Below are positions 24,101 through 36,839 of a stretch of 64,000 nucleotides of DNA, piece after piece. Source of the stretch: Ceriagrion tenellum (lineage: Eukaryota; Arthropoda; Insecta; Odonata; Coenagrionidae). The first letter of the stretch is position 1; each line of letters opens with the position of its first letter. Where the stretch lies: the NCBI GenBank assembly GCA_963169105.1, contig OY720639.1, forward strand, positions 53,425,848-53,489,847, in the 5' to 3' direction. The notes below the pieces were generated by a model that saw nothing but the letters and a program-made list of their open reading frames with translations, made no database searches and was not told the origin of the DNA. The position numbers and the translations under genes were made by a program.

Positions 24101-25373
24101 ATTTCGAAATAATTCGATGAATAATTTACAGATTTACAGCTAAACGCAAAAACATGCGTATCAAATGATTATAATGGTTCCTGGTATAATATAAAGATAT
24201 CATACCGAATAAAAAACACATGTTTACATACAATTTTCGCTTGCATTTCGGAATCCGCGCCGTAATCGAAGGGCATGATAATGCTTCAATTCACACGAAA
24301 CTTTGAAAATGTTATTCTTGCGTCATTGATATTACAACTAGTAAGGTTATTTCCGACGTCTAAATATATGTACTTAAGGCAAGTGGGGTGCATGGATTAT
24401 TATTTTCGACCTGCCTGAAAAACTATTTAAATGTGCACTCAATAACGCACAACTCGCGCTTCAACCACCTTCTGTCAGATTCATAACGAGAAATTATTTA
24501 CTCAAATATTATAAAACTGGGCTTAAGAGTAATGCACGAGTCTTGGACAAACCGTTGAAAAAAATGACGCTTTTCGCCACAATCGGCGATATGGCAATCA
24601 CCGAGCCTCGGAATGAAATATAATTTCGACAGGATGACCTAGTACAGTTGATATAGAGGGTGACGCCCACTTTCATCTACGTCACTTCCTAAGATAGGTA
24701 ACACGAGTTGGCGAGCGGAGGGGCGTGTTACGAACCAAACCTTCGAATTCGTAATAATGGGGAATAACGAACTGTTCCAAAAAGGAATGGCAGATGGCTC
24801 ACGACCTTGGAGTCAAATTCAATGACTGGTGTTTGCATGCATCGCGACCTGTGTCGGAGGAAAAAAATAGCTTTGGCTTTGTACGAATTATGGCGATGCC
24901 ATAAATTAGCGGAGGGGATTTCCCCCATAAAAAAAACTAAAGACAGAACATGGGGCGGAGATGTTGAGAAAAATAATCATTCTTGCCTTGAAATGTAAAT
25001 AGGGTTTAACAGAAGTTACCCTACAAATATAATACACATGGGCATTGAAAAATATCTGCTAATAGCTGAAAGTGACCATAAACGCCCATTCTCCAACAAC
25101 GTACTATTTGGTAAACTTTATAATATGACCACGTGCTTTTAATTTTAGCTTTAACTAATTTTTGCAATAATTTTATCACAGAATTGTCATAATTATTATT
25201 GATTCATCAGGAATGGCACATTGCTCCATCTTTTGCCCAGGGAGAGGAATTCCTAAGGTCAAAAAGACTGGAATGTTTGTTCAAATTAATTTTAGCCTGC
25301 TCTAAGTATTTTTAGTTCCTATGGACCCAAATTATAATGCGGAAATCCGTATCTACATTATTGTGGGTCCGAA
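21164..25373. other. Unassigned AT-rich stretch
   Basis: About 4.2 kb. A GC-richer patch at 22480-22740 holds overlapping frames on both strands without known domains. No RNA gene or transposon domain recognised. Confidence 0.4.
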
Positions 25374-25707
25374 GATTCCTAACCCCATACGGACTGTCCA
25401 GAAAATTTGTGATTTTGAATTTTAATAGCGATGAAACACTTGTAAGATTTTTAAACGAAAAACGTGGGGCGCATGAAATAGATAATTGATGCATGAATAA
25501 TTCACCTAAGTCACTCACAATTTTATTCTACAGCAAATGATATGAACTGTTGCGTGAGTTTTCTCTGCGACAGCTTCTCCCTACACTCCCTACTATTATC
25601 TGTTGCATACTCTCCACGTTATTTCTTTTAAATCTTACAAGTGTTTCATCGCTATTAAAATTCATAATCACAAATTTTCAGGACAATCCGTATGGGGTTA
25701 GGAATCT
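25374..25707. repeat. High-identity inverted repeat, 78-bp arms
   Basis: Left arm 25374-25451 and right arm 25630-25707 are reverse complements with about 3 differences over 78 bases, separated by 178 bp. Each arm contains GATGAAACACTTGTAAGATT or its complement. The identity is far higher than in other repeats here, which implies recent origin or correction. The spacer carries no recognisable gene. Confidence 0.9.
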
Positions 25708-25849
25708 GTATGGGTTAATAAATCTGCATGGGGCTAGGAGATATTATTTTATACTTCTTAGTCCGTTTTAAAACCGTGGTTGTTTAAATATTTTTTTATT
25801 TACATAATTATTTCTGCGTTTTAGTCTAGTAAGATCATATCTGAAATGC

Positions 25850-26195
25850 AAAATTGTCATACCTACCTACAAACAGAATTGTACACTTCAGCGGATAATA
25901 CGAATAAATTCGTCAATAGTATCGCATTCGATGACACGGGATTTTCCATTTTGTGCCCCGCTTTTTTTCCCTGGTGCTAACTTTTATCATCATTCATTAT
26001 TATTATTAATTATTATGTTATATACGTATTATTATTCCATTGCCAACCAGTTACAAGCCTTGTATTATGTTTAATTCTCTAGCTCATGGAGAAGTTAGTT
26101 TAAAATCGATTGCAAAATTTGTACCGAACAGACAATCAGACAGACAAGAAAGCGAGTCAATAAAAACGTGGTTAAGTACATAAAAATTTCGGAGG
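25850..26195 (-). repeat. Dispersed repeat X, copy 2 (inverted relative to copy 1)
   Basis: On the minus strand it repeats, in order, the blocks of 11620-11970: the CTGTCTGATTGTCTGTTCGG run, the GTACAAATTTTGCAATC block, an AATAATAAT run, and CGATACTATTGACG near 25915. Divergence and small indels are clear. Family unknown. Confidence 0.7.
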
Positions 26196-28743
26196 CGGAT
26201 GTTTACGCTCCCTTTTCAGCTCAAACAATATGTTACTACAACGAAACCATGATCATGCACAGTAATGTAATTTATTACAAGTTCGCTACCCAGCGAACAA
26301 ACACGCAAAAATGTCTGGTGTCCTAAAACCCTCGGCCACTCTCCTTTGCAGAGGTTCGAGAGGTGAAGCGCAAGTAATCCCAAAAACTGGGTTGCTCATA
26401 GAAACCGTTACCAAGGCCGGAATGATTTCATTTTTTTCGGATGGATGGTTGCCGTTTCCGAGAAATACGGGATGCATTCAAAAACTGACGCTGCATTTAA
26501 CTCTATCTCGCCTTCCGGAAACTCCCGCGAGTGATTAATTATGTCGCCGTAGAAGGAAGACCAGATTCCAGACCTCGCTGCAAAGACGAAAGGCGGCAGA
26601 AAGAAGGCCTACATTGGTCCAAGTTTGCATCACCAATGCAAAATTACACTTTTTAAACACCACATTTCAAATAGCAAAACATCGGAACTTTTTTTTGGAG
26701 CGAAAAGAATATTTCAACATATTCAGAGGCAAAAAATATTTGAATATCTTTTCAGATTATTTTTTTGTATTTTAAAACCTAAAATACTATAGCTTTATTA
26801 AGTGAAAATTATTTTAAAGGGATTTCATAATATTTTATACGGTTTCTGGATTTTTTAAAAAGACTTAAATATTTTATAAATTGAGATTAAATATTTTCCT
26901 AGACTTTTTTTTAGGTTTATAGTCAAATAATGAAGACAAGCACTAAAGTATCGATTTTTGTGTCTTTCTTAGTTAAGTACGGTATGTTGATTAAATTTGA
27001 CATTATCTTGGTTGTGGTAATTTTCACGTCTTTTATGAGAGTTGGAGAAGAAAATTACACGATAACATACACCTTTGAACGCCCTGAGGAAGGATAAAAA
27101 TAATCTGAAACTTCGGGGCCACCAAAATGCTTCTTTCTACGTCAAATATTTTCCTATTCTGTTGAGAAAATAGTTTTGGAAGCAATTAAAAAAACTCAAG
27201 AAAGATTTGATATCAAGGCAGAAATAGAATATTTCCTTCATAAAAGTTTGCCCCTTGGATATTCTCCTTATTCCCCGCTTGCTCAAAATCCTCTCCTCTC
27301 AGCACTCTTTTCGAAATTCCGTTACTTATTAATACGTCCTCCCGACTACTTTTCCTAACCTCCAGACGATCCGTTTCTTTCATAATTTTCATGAGGATGA
27401 TAACCGAGATGGTTTCCCGTTGCCTTCCTCGATATTTTTTTAATGTTCCTAATGTGACATCATTAAAATGCTGCCCCACTCGAGTAAGCAGCCTCCACAG
27501 CTGTCCCACTAAAGGAACAGAATCTGGGTGGATTGATGCGATGATTCATTTCGGAAAAAATCTAAGATGAGATGGCGCCAACACGGATACTGGCCCATAT
27601 TTTTTTTTAGAAATAACAGTAGTTTAGAAACATATACTGCCACAGGTAAATATACATGATCCGCGCAACCGGCCAGAAAGCTTCGATGAGTGACCATTGA
27701 GTGATTTACCTCTTGTGACAAAAATGATCTGCGCATTGGAACTAAATTTTAAAGAGACTTAAATTACGAAATTTTGAAAACACGAATTTTACAGTAATAC
27801 ACAAACAGACACGATTCAACGGTTGAGCATCACCCTAATGGAGGCAGACATAGTGGTATGGGAACATGGTGGCACTTGCGCCGAAGGCCTTTTCCAGACG
27901 AAGAGACCATTCCCCTCGAACAAGCTCCACACGGGGGAATAGTCTCCCCGTTTGACGATAGGGGTTCCCCATTAACACATATAGACAGGATTCGCTGTTA
28001 TGGAGATTAGTTCCCAGCAGAAATCAGCATAAGGCCGTATTTACGATGTTGCCAGAAGTATACGGAAAAATGAACAGAGATAATACAATACAACTAACTA
28101 CACAGCTAGGAGTCTTCCCAAATGCAAATGTGATTTGATAAAGTAACTAAATTTAGCACGGTATTGCAATTGGTAGCATACGTTGACTAGAGGATGCCAC
28201 GCGGAGTGTATTTTACAATAGCGTTATGCATTAGGCCTATGTTGTCAACTCGGGCGTTCGGATGGGACGTTCTCAACCATGTTTCTAAGGTCGCAGATCT
28301 TCATTGACAAGTTCAAACTGCGCGATTTCTGGATCTCTCGTTCGCAAAAACTTTCTAGCTCTCAGTGCTTCTAACTGTACTTAACTACCACATTACGCAA
28401 AGCTATATACTTCACTATTTGCAAAAATATTATGAAATATGGATCCCTTGACCTTAAAACTTGAGAACAGATGGATCGATGAATTAATTAATTCCAGGGT
28501 CCACAATGCTGATCATTTAATGATAAGTACAAGGGCTGGTGAACACTCGAGCTTGTAAAAAAACACGACGGAAGGTGCTTTTGTTGTTTACTCTTCTCAT
28601 AACATCATCCTAGACATAGACGTAACATCGATCAACTGTTACTCCCGCTCAGGTTTGACTGATTGGCAAAATTTATAAAGGAATTCGGAGTCAACCACAG
28701 AAAAAATTCTACGCAGGTATTCTTCGATTTCACGCATTCCGAA
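26196..28743. other. Unassigned AT-rich stretch
   Basis: About 2.5 kb. Overlapping frames on both strands at 26286-26538 are GC-richer but not recognisable. A small palindrome around GGGGAATAGTCTCCCCG lies near 27935-27950. No gene supported. Confidence 0.4.
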
Positions 28744-28880
28744 GCTACATTCTACGGTTTTTCGCGGCGTATGTTGCTGATCAATGACAGCAGTTTCTCG
28801 AGCACTTCTGCTGGCATCTTCAGGTCGAAACTGATGTCATCAATCAGCTACATACCGGGCGGAAAACCCGAGAATGCAGC
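28744..28880. mobile_element. Head-to-head palindromic PLE-like unit
   Basis: Two arms of about 54 bp are inverted around a centre CTGCTGGCATCTTCAGG. Right arm (28827-28880, plus) reads GAAACTGATGTCATCAATCA; left arm (28798-28744, minus) reads GAAACTGCTGTCATTGATCA, with about 80% identity along the arms. The minus strand across the centre is CCTGAAGATGCCAGCA-GAAG-TGCT...GAAAC, the CUGAAGA / hairpin / GAAA arrangement seen in the PLE at 17322. I interpret it as a non-autonomous PLE terminal region in inverted duplicate. Confidence 0.55.
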
Positions 28881-31800
28881 CTCCAAATTCTCCAAGCCGC
28901 GAAATCCTCCGCACATGTTTTTCTGAAGAAATATACCCAGTCCAATGATTGTTGAATATGCAGCGGGTGTGATAAAGGTGCAAGACTAAGGAGCGAGGAG
29001 GTGATTCAAATGAGTATGACGCCACCTGAAAGAATTTTTACACAGTTTTCTAGTCGCAGTATACGCCATAAAGTAGTACGTCCTGGGGGGAGACTCGCCG
29101 AGTAGTAAATGGGTAAAAAAGCAGCAAGTTATAGAGTAAATTCATGCGACACGAAATGTATAGTTTTACGGAAAATAAGTACAAAGCGCCAATATTTGCT
29201 GGATACACGGAGTTGTAAAAAAATATAACTTCATAAATACAATTCGAAACATATGAGAAAGTAAAGAAAAAGCGATAAAAAAGTGTTATAAGCATTTATG
29301 TGCGCAAATAACCCACCTTTAGAGCAGGAAATCATTTACGAGGAGGAAACAAAAATAAAACGTTTCCAAAGGAATAACTCTTTAAGCATGAGCAAAGATA
29401 TATCACAATTATTTATCCACAGCTGAACGTCCTTTTTAACATATTTTAATTATCCAGGTATTACTTCAGTGAGATAAGAAAAGACAGAACATAATTGACG
29501 TACATCAATATTATCTATTATATTTATATCACTCCTTAAAATCGAAAACAAAAATCATCTCACATCAAGCATCACTAAATTCCTTTCAAAATAAACCCCG
29601 TGTGACAACAAATGATATAAGTTTCCATCATTTATTGAAATGCTTGGAATTTCCTTCACAACAGTCGAAGCATTTTCTATTCATTAGAAACAGGAAACGA
29701 GTTGGCGGAGTCGCTTCAAGTGTTCCCCCCCATGAGAAAATGCATCGCATTTTTGTGCCACACCTTAAAGCGATGCCTCCCAGCCCTCCTTCGAGCGAAT
29801 ACCACGGACCTGAGTCATAGCTGGGACACCGCCTGGAACTCCTTTTAACAGCCAGTCTACAGTCGAAACTCTCACGTTTTTAGACGATATCACATGTGGC
29901 ACACTTGAGGTAGTTTAAGCGTTATATTTTCACCGCAAAATCCAATCAATTGGTTCATATTTGAAAGCGAAAGGCCTCATGCTATTGATGAAATCAATAC
30001 GTCAGACACTTTTTACGCTACTTTTCGATTTAAAAAATTAAGTTTTTTTTCCATCAAAGTGGCACATCTGTGCGTTACGAAGAGCCATTATGAAAACATG
30101 AGGAAGTAATGATGCACAGAATCCGTCAAAACTATAATACAAGGTTCTATTACTTGATCATTTGGTTTAAAAAGATTTATTTATAACTATAGTTTGTTTT
30201 CTCATAAAAATATAAAAAAACTTCCACCGTGAGGGCATTTTAAGCGTTTGGTTTAAAACAAATAAATCAAGTTGAAGCTTCAAAATATCTATAAGGTGCT
30301 AATTCTTAAGAGGTTCTGTATTGAAGACAAATTTCATTACCTCATTTATATACACCTCATCCTTCTCACAACTGTAAAAATTTTTCAATGAAATTCTCTC
30401 ATGGTGTCAATGGTGATTAGAGAAAAATGTCATACGCAAGAATTTTACGCGACACTACAAAATTTAATAAAAGTCATGGCGAATTGAGTCGCTATACAAA
30501 TTTTCACGTTTACTAACTGGGAACCTACCACGGTTTTGGACATTTCAACAGTGACTAGGCAACGGCGAGTCGGAAACGAGGTACGTTCCAAAAATTCTTA
30601 AGATACGCGTGCATAGCAATTTAGTCACCTCGACGGGTGAGCATGAGGGAGGAATTACAAAAAACTTCACTACTTCCTAAAACATTTGCATCATATTGAA
30701 AACCCATGTATGTATTTGCTAATGTTTTAATGCTCGCCGTTTCTATAAAATTCGTAGCATATAGTGTAGAGCATGTTGGCGAAAATTTATTTCCTGCCGT
30801 ACAAGGTTGAAGTTGCTTGCGAGGTTCTATTGATGTAGAATAGAGATATATGCATTTGTTACAGTAAAACAACGCTAGGCATACTACTATTAAGTCATAG
30901 ACAAACTGTGGCATAATTCTCATTCATTCTCTGCAGTAACAAACGAAAAATGACATGTTTGTTAAATATTTCCGTTTGGCACGATGGTCCCCAAATTTGT
31001 ACTCATAATCTATCCGACCTCACAATGTCGGAGTTTGCAAAATGTTTTATGTCGTCGTCATAAAATGATTGTTTTCAAACATTTATAAAAGATTTAGTTT
31101 TGAATTAAAAACCTGTTGTCAAAGAATGCAAAAGTATTCAATTTGTTGTCAACGCTGCTCTCTGGAATTACCTCATAATTAAAATTCAAAATATATAGTA
31201 AATTTTCATTCAATTTCACTATTAATAAGAGACCTGTTTACATATCGTTACATTATAAAACAGGTGATACAATCCTACGATACCTCGCATGCATTTGAAT
31301 TTATTTCTGACATTTTATATTTATGTAAAACAGGCAGAAAGATGAATTTGTTTTAGAAGTTATCAAAATTTATAATCAATCTCTGGTCAGTATTTAGTCA
31401 GTAGTCAGAATTTAAAGTCAATATTCCACAAAAAATGGTGAATGGCAAGGCCCCATTAATCCTATCACAATTTTTAACACTGCACTCCCAATATCACAAC
31501 TTAACTCCCACTCCTCCTCTCAGACTTCGAGAGTTGACCTTGTTTCCATGAACACAATCAGTTTCCAATACACGGAGAAGATTATACTCCGTGTCCCTTA
31601 GCAAAACCCCCGCTTTCATCTTACTTCTATCTTCCCATCCTCACACTGGAGGACCAATACATAAGCCGGAACTAAAATACATCCAATTTTTCTCTTATAT
31701 CTCCTAAAAAACAAGATAAAAGTGGAAGAGACATGCACGGAAAATTGCCGAGAAGTTCAAGGATGGAATGAATCAAACAATTACGCGACATATGTTTTTA

Positions 31801-33189
31801 AAAAGTCACGAAGGACTAAAGCGCTCCGGTAAAAAAGAGAATTTATTGAAATGGCTTGAGCAAACTAATCTTCAGGTTGTTGACTGCTGATAATGAAGTG
31901 ATGTTTTACCGGAATAAACGCAAAGTGATGTGATTGCACGAAACACCGCTCACGCAATAAGTCGTGAAGTGAATGGTTGAGTAATTTTTACTGACCAGAG
32001 AAAGAGGATGACATCTCGCTACGTGAAAACATTTTCGCACGGGGTATAAATATACCTAACATGCTCCAAATCGGCAGCATTAAGGAAATCAGCGAACAAC
32101 CCAAATAACCTTTCCGAGTCAAGAGATGCGGCGAACTAGTTCCGAAAATGGAAACATGAATGTAACCTAGAAACCGCCCAAGTCTCCCGCGGGTTTTCTC
32201 CGGAGGGGGGGAAAGGTCTCATCCTCAACGGACGCAATCGGGAAATGACTAGTCGAGGTCACCGTAAATTAGGATACATTAGAAAAGTTGGGGGCATAAT
32301 CAGCGACAAGGTGAGATAGATCCCCACTAGCTGAGCTTGAATTGGAATACGCCGCAAATATTTGAGATGCGTAAGAACTGACTCCCTTCCAGCGAATGTT
32401 GAATTTCATATTATGATCAGGAGTCTTAAGTCGTTAAGCTCGTCCCACATCAAAAATTTGGCAGATAATGAGACCCTAACCCTTTGTGTAGCCCGAGAAA
32501 AATTCAAATTTTTAGGGACGCTTACTAGGTATCCCGAAAACAATTTGAACTTTTCGTCCACTCACCCGGACGGAAGCCTGAGAAAATTTCGAGAAACTCG
32601 TACGCCGGGAAAGCATTCTGATCACTAGGTAGGCTAAAATACCGAGCACAAACATAACGTAGCGAAGGTAAGCTGTATAAAATATATCTTAAATATTCCA
32701 CTATACTTTCATCAGTGTCACAAGCTCATCAATCCGACAAGTTGAAAAGAAAATGAGACAGTGTTAAATTCAAATTTACTCTTTTGAACAAATTGGAAGC
32801 CATGTCGAAAGACCAACATTGGACATTTTCCATGGTACAACATTAAAATGAAATATATTTCGACCTAATTTTTAATAATAACACATTATCTTTTGGTTAT
32901 GTTCCAATTACACTATATTACGCTTGAATCTTCGTTTTAATTTCAATGTGGTTCTTCCCTTGTCGAAGTAAGTATTTTAGAAAGCCCAACCGATTATGGT
33001 TGACTCATTACAAGCAAGAGTTAGAAAGCCAGAATGCGGAGAGGGCAGTCTCAAAATGTCAAGATTTGCTTTTAATACTAAATAATTAGGTTTTTCGATA
33101 CGTAGCGAAACGCTGCCTTTGTTTTTATTTCTTGGATAACCATTACAACAGCACAATAATAGACGGGAAAATAGAGTAAAAGATCTCAA
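28881..33189. other. Unassigned AT-rich stretch
   Basis: About 4.3 kb with no recognised domain. Around 31850-31880 the minus strand reads CCTGAAGATTAGTTTGC, a possible decayed relative of the PLE hammerhead-like motif but without a GAAA block. The 100-codon minus frame at 30621-30923 has no features beyond a hydrophobic start. Confidence 0.4.
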
Positions 33190-33345
33190 CAGGAAGGCCA
33201 AGGGATAAATACATAGGACAAATCAAGAAGAACGAGCGTACGAAGAACTACCATGCATTAAGGGAAACTATCATTAGATTGGGAAGGATGGAGGGCTGCA
33301 GCTAACCAATCTTCGGATTGAACGACCTGAGGCGATGGCTAACAG
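33190..33345 (+). mobile_element. LINE C-terminal tail fragment
   Basis: Translates as RDKYIGQIKKNE, then ALRETIIRLGRMEGC, then a stop and LND, the pattern of the extreme C-terminus of LINE polyproteins (basic GRPR-type block, charged helix, then a W-x-A-x-xNQS-like end). The DNA matches 41845-42010 in order, including CTGCAGCTAACCAATCTTCG versus CTGCAGTCAACCAATCTTAG. Only the tail survives. Confidence 0.6.
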
Positions 33346-34744
33346 CACACCTGAAATACTCGTTTCCTCTTCGAACTACCATATTTCATTAATTTACCAA
33401 TGTGCTTACCCCGTTCTTTTAAGTACACTACAATAAATATACGTCGAGATTTATATTTTCTTAGCACACGGTGTAGTGAAAGCTATCGAAATTCCCTCCC
33501 TGCCAGACGCCACAGAATAGGCTTCCCGAGTACTTAGTGGAGATAGATTGAGCTTCAGAGTACTGAAATATCTACGATTGGAGATTCAAATGAATATGTT
33601 GGCCGACTTTTAGAAAATATCAACGCTTTAAGTCCACCTTGAAACATTTCCTCGACATGACGCGAGCAATGCACTCGCCGTTCTAACTCGAATCTTAAAC
33701 CGCATTCACTCACGAGGAACGCTAAAGTTGACCCATTTAGCGATGCAAAGGACGCAAGCAGAATATACGGGCCTTCAAAATGCAATGATTGAAAGCGTCA
33801 AAGTGCAAGAACGCAAAGAAACAACATTTTCCAATTTTGACGCCTCTTTATCGCTATTTCATATTAGGTATAAATCTATCAGGGATAATGATATTTACCT
33901 CTGACAATAGCCTGAGATAATTATCTCAGGAGCATATGGAGTTTACCATTACAATCATTATCAAGAGACCGTTTATACAGACAAAAAACAGCAGTTCACT
34001 ACAGCCTTATGGCAACACATCGGCCGTTGAAATCACCACTACCAAGGTGACTCCTCTGGCATGCTAAAAATGTCATTTTTTGCCGCTAACAATTAAATAT
34101 CGCATCAACTGCCGTAATGGTGGGATAATTAGGTTATAGGGCAGGCAGCAGCGTAATTGCCGCTTTACGTTTCCAAGGAAATAGTTAACTATCACTAATA
34201 TCACGTCTCGCATGCCAGCCTGTGTTCTTAGACATTGTTAGTGCTCAATGTATGAATACCTCTGCTTGATCCACCACCTTACTCAAACTACAAAATAATC
34301 CATAAAACGTGCAAAGGGGGTTTCTAATTCAGTTGCTCTCCGAAACTTAAGTCACCTGTTTCATCCTGTCGACAATCATATCTCTCTCATTCCCTCAGGA
34401 TACAGACAGCCTAGACTTCACCAACGGTTATTGGTACCTCACTATTTTATAGTCAGTAGTAGCCGTCATAAAGACTGGGCCAATAGGCTAATCAGCAGGA
34501 AGACAAGATAGTTGAACTCAATTTCATAGCTTACTTAAATAAGTAAACCATTTCCAATAGCTCGTCTTCATTACATGGCTCGCTCTTTAAAATTTGTTAA
34601 CTTCAACGTTTGCATGGATAAACAAAGCCGATCACGATTCTTCAGATGAATATGCATGTATAATTTTACTATTCACTATCCCAAACAAAAGGCTACTGAC
34701 ATCAACAAGCGAAAATGAACGAACACAATTCACCCATGCTTTGA
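33346..34744. other. Unassigned stretch
   Basis: AT-rich, no gene seen. It contains a perfect 20-bp palindrome at 33911-33930. Confidence 0.4.
33911..33930. repeat. Perfect 20-bp palindrome
   Basis: CCTGAGATAATTATCTCAGG is its own reverse complement. It could be a binding site for a dimeric factor or chance; there is no other evidence. Confidence 0.9.
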
Positions 34745-34830
34745 GTGATGAATAATCCACAAAGGCGAGACTCAAACCCGCAACCTACAGATAAGCAAGC
34801 GAGAACATTATCCGATACGATAGACATCAG
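34745..34830 (-). mobile_element. tRNA-derived SINE head, copy 2
   Basis: On the minus strand a tRNA-like region has CTCGCTTGCTTA at the anticodon arm (anticodon GCT, Ser type) and GGTTTGAGTCTC as B box. It matches 40740-40804 in layout, with more mutations. The body below 34745 is too decayed to bound. Confidence 0.55.
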
Positions 34831-35489
34831 ACTTTAAACAATCATAGCGCGTAATGTAGAGCAAGTTTGGTGACCCATGCCACAAGCCCAGAGGTATCCT
34901 TGCTGGGTACTGCGCACATGTGAGTTTCCTAAAGCTAGTTAAACATCTACCCACGTTAAAAGAAGCGCAATTAACACAGTGATGGGTGGGGGGGGGGAAG
35001 ACGCATCCAAAATTGGGAAGGCAGAATCTCGTTCCCGATTGCCGGAGGAGCGGGTTCCGGAACATTTTAAATTCCAGAGAGTGAGCTTTTTCTTCCCCCT
35101 TCGTCAGAAAGACGAAAGCATCGCACTCTTGAAGGTCGAGCGCTAGGGCTTCCTTGGGTCAGAAAAATCGAAACACTTTTTTTGTTATTTCCCCCCACTC
35201 TGCTCCCCATACACAGCTCCCCTCCATCCTCGGGGCACCCCGAAGGACTACCGGACGAAAACACTCCAAACCTGGTCGATTTCTTTCGAGGAAGAAGCTC
35301 TGCGAACAGATTATCCTCCACACAGAACCACAGCAGAAGAAGGAGAACTATTCTTCCTTAACTCCCTCTCTCACTTATATCCGAGTTCAAATCACTCCAT
35401 CACCGTGCTTTTTTTCTCCCTCTTCATGCATCCGTCCACAGAATGTCTCGCCGGCGAAAAGAAAATGAACAAAAAAACAACTGGGAAAC
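34831..35489. other. Unassigned stretch
   Basis: Contains a poly-G run near 34985 and several overlapping short frames; none recognised. Confidence 0.4.
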
Positions 35490-36050
35490 TCACGCCACCA
35501 CCTCCAAGTCGAGACTGTTGAGTCCGACGTCCTGACCTCTTCCGTCGCTTCACATACAGATGAGATGATGGCAGAAATGTGGACACTCCCAGTCACACTT
35601 TCCGAGACTAGGCGGTGGCTATGAAACTGTTGGCTTCATCACAGCACTGATGTTAGAAGAACAAAGGTTCGACGACACTTGGAAGGTGAGAGATCGCAGT
35701 CTTACATTCTGGCACCACCATCCGACACACTGTTCCGGGATCTAACGACCAAAGCGACGATGTACCACACACGAAACAAAACAGAGCCGACGGCGATTCG
35801 ATAAAAGCAGGAACATTCACTCCACCACAATGCAACACTTGCATGTTATTTTAACGTGGACTAAGGGATTAATTTTTCTCACAGGTTCCGAGGGCACCAA
35901 CCACACACAACAAGCGTGGGACCACGGAGTGGTAACAAACTCAAAGAGCCTCGGGAGGGAAGGCTGAAAGAGGGGGAGGAGGAGGTGGGTGGGTAGGGAG
36001 GGAGAAACGTAGGCATTGGCGGGGGGAGGAACGCACAAGGATGACGCCCT
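35490..36050 (-). promoter_or_regulatory. Candidate 5' exon / promoter region on the ZO-1 strand
   Basis: The minus strand has a CT-rich leader (about 36030-35940), then a long GC-moderate stretch lacking repeats, ending GGTGGTGGC then GTGAGT (a donor-like site near 35490). Such a layout fits an untranslated first exon of a minus-strand gene such as the ZO-1-like one. No ATG-started frame leads into the donor in phase 0. Prediction from composition and one splice word. Confidence 0.2.
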
Positions 36051-36054
36051 TCCT

Positions 36055-36165
36055 TGGCAAGGGCGTCCGGCTTTTTAGAGAGATGAGCGATGGGCTAAGG
36101 TAGCTTTGAGCGAGATTTTTCTGTGGTCATAATAGACACCTTACCACTAGAACTCAATTTTTTTA
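36055..36165 (+). repeat. Dispersed repeat Z, copy 1
   Basis: Shares GGTAGCTTTGAGCGAGAT, then TTTTC, GTCATAATA, GACACC/GGACCA and AACT blocks with 54335-54425. Both copies are on the plus strand. Short; family unknown. Confidence 0.45.
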
Positions 36166-36644
36166 TTTATATTTATGGTAGAAGTAAGAAGAATACATCA
36201 CAATAGTAATGACGCAATTTTTTTGACGAATGAACTTCTCGGTAATGTAATGAAAATATAAATATTCGAGGCTTTAACTTGACTTACTTGTCCGAGCATA
36301 GGACTCCACTTAACCGAAAGTTATCTTTGTCCGATACTATAGCAAATATTACGGCGAGTAAAAAAATTGTCATAGAAAATATTGCATTACACATACGAAC
36401 TATGCACCGATATACTTCTGTCACGATACGTATGTAAAAACTTCGCTTCTCACTAACGTCTTTCTCTCGCGTAAAATCTCATGGAAAACATCATCCGTGT
36501 TTTAGAAAATACCACGAATGGCAGCGCAGTTAGTTTCCGATAGTTTTGTTACTTTAGAAATGTGAGATCTTTTTCTTGATAATGAGACTAACTTCTTTGA
36601 TTCTACACGCAGGGTCATCTCCTTGAAAAATACCTTAAACCTAA
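36166..36644. other. Unassigned AT-rich spacer
   Basis: Nothing recognised. Confidence 0.4.
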
Positions 36645-36705
36645 TCTACATCTACGTAATACCCAGAGAGCCACCCCGAGGGTGTGTGGCAGGGGGTGAA
36701 GATCA
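36645..36705 (-). repeat. 3' end of a CR1-like LINE
   Basis: Minus strand: CACCCCCTGCCACACACCC, loop, GGGTGGCTCTCTGGG, then TATTACGTAGATGTAGATT. This is the same hairpin and GATGTA tail as copies A and B. Confidence 0.75.
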
Positions 36706-36839
36706 CGCGTGGAATTATAAGCGAGGGACTCTTATTACCACGACTCACTGCTAAGGAAGGATCGGAAAGGTAAAAGGCACACGTCGTAAACATTAAGCCA
36801 CAAGATAGGCGGGGATGTCTGGTGCCCTTAGAGTAGACA

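Noticed and set aside
31850..31885. PLE hammerhead-like motif on the minus strand (CCTGAAGATTAG...)
   Set aside because: The GAAA block is missing and the hairpin is not formed; at best a fossil.
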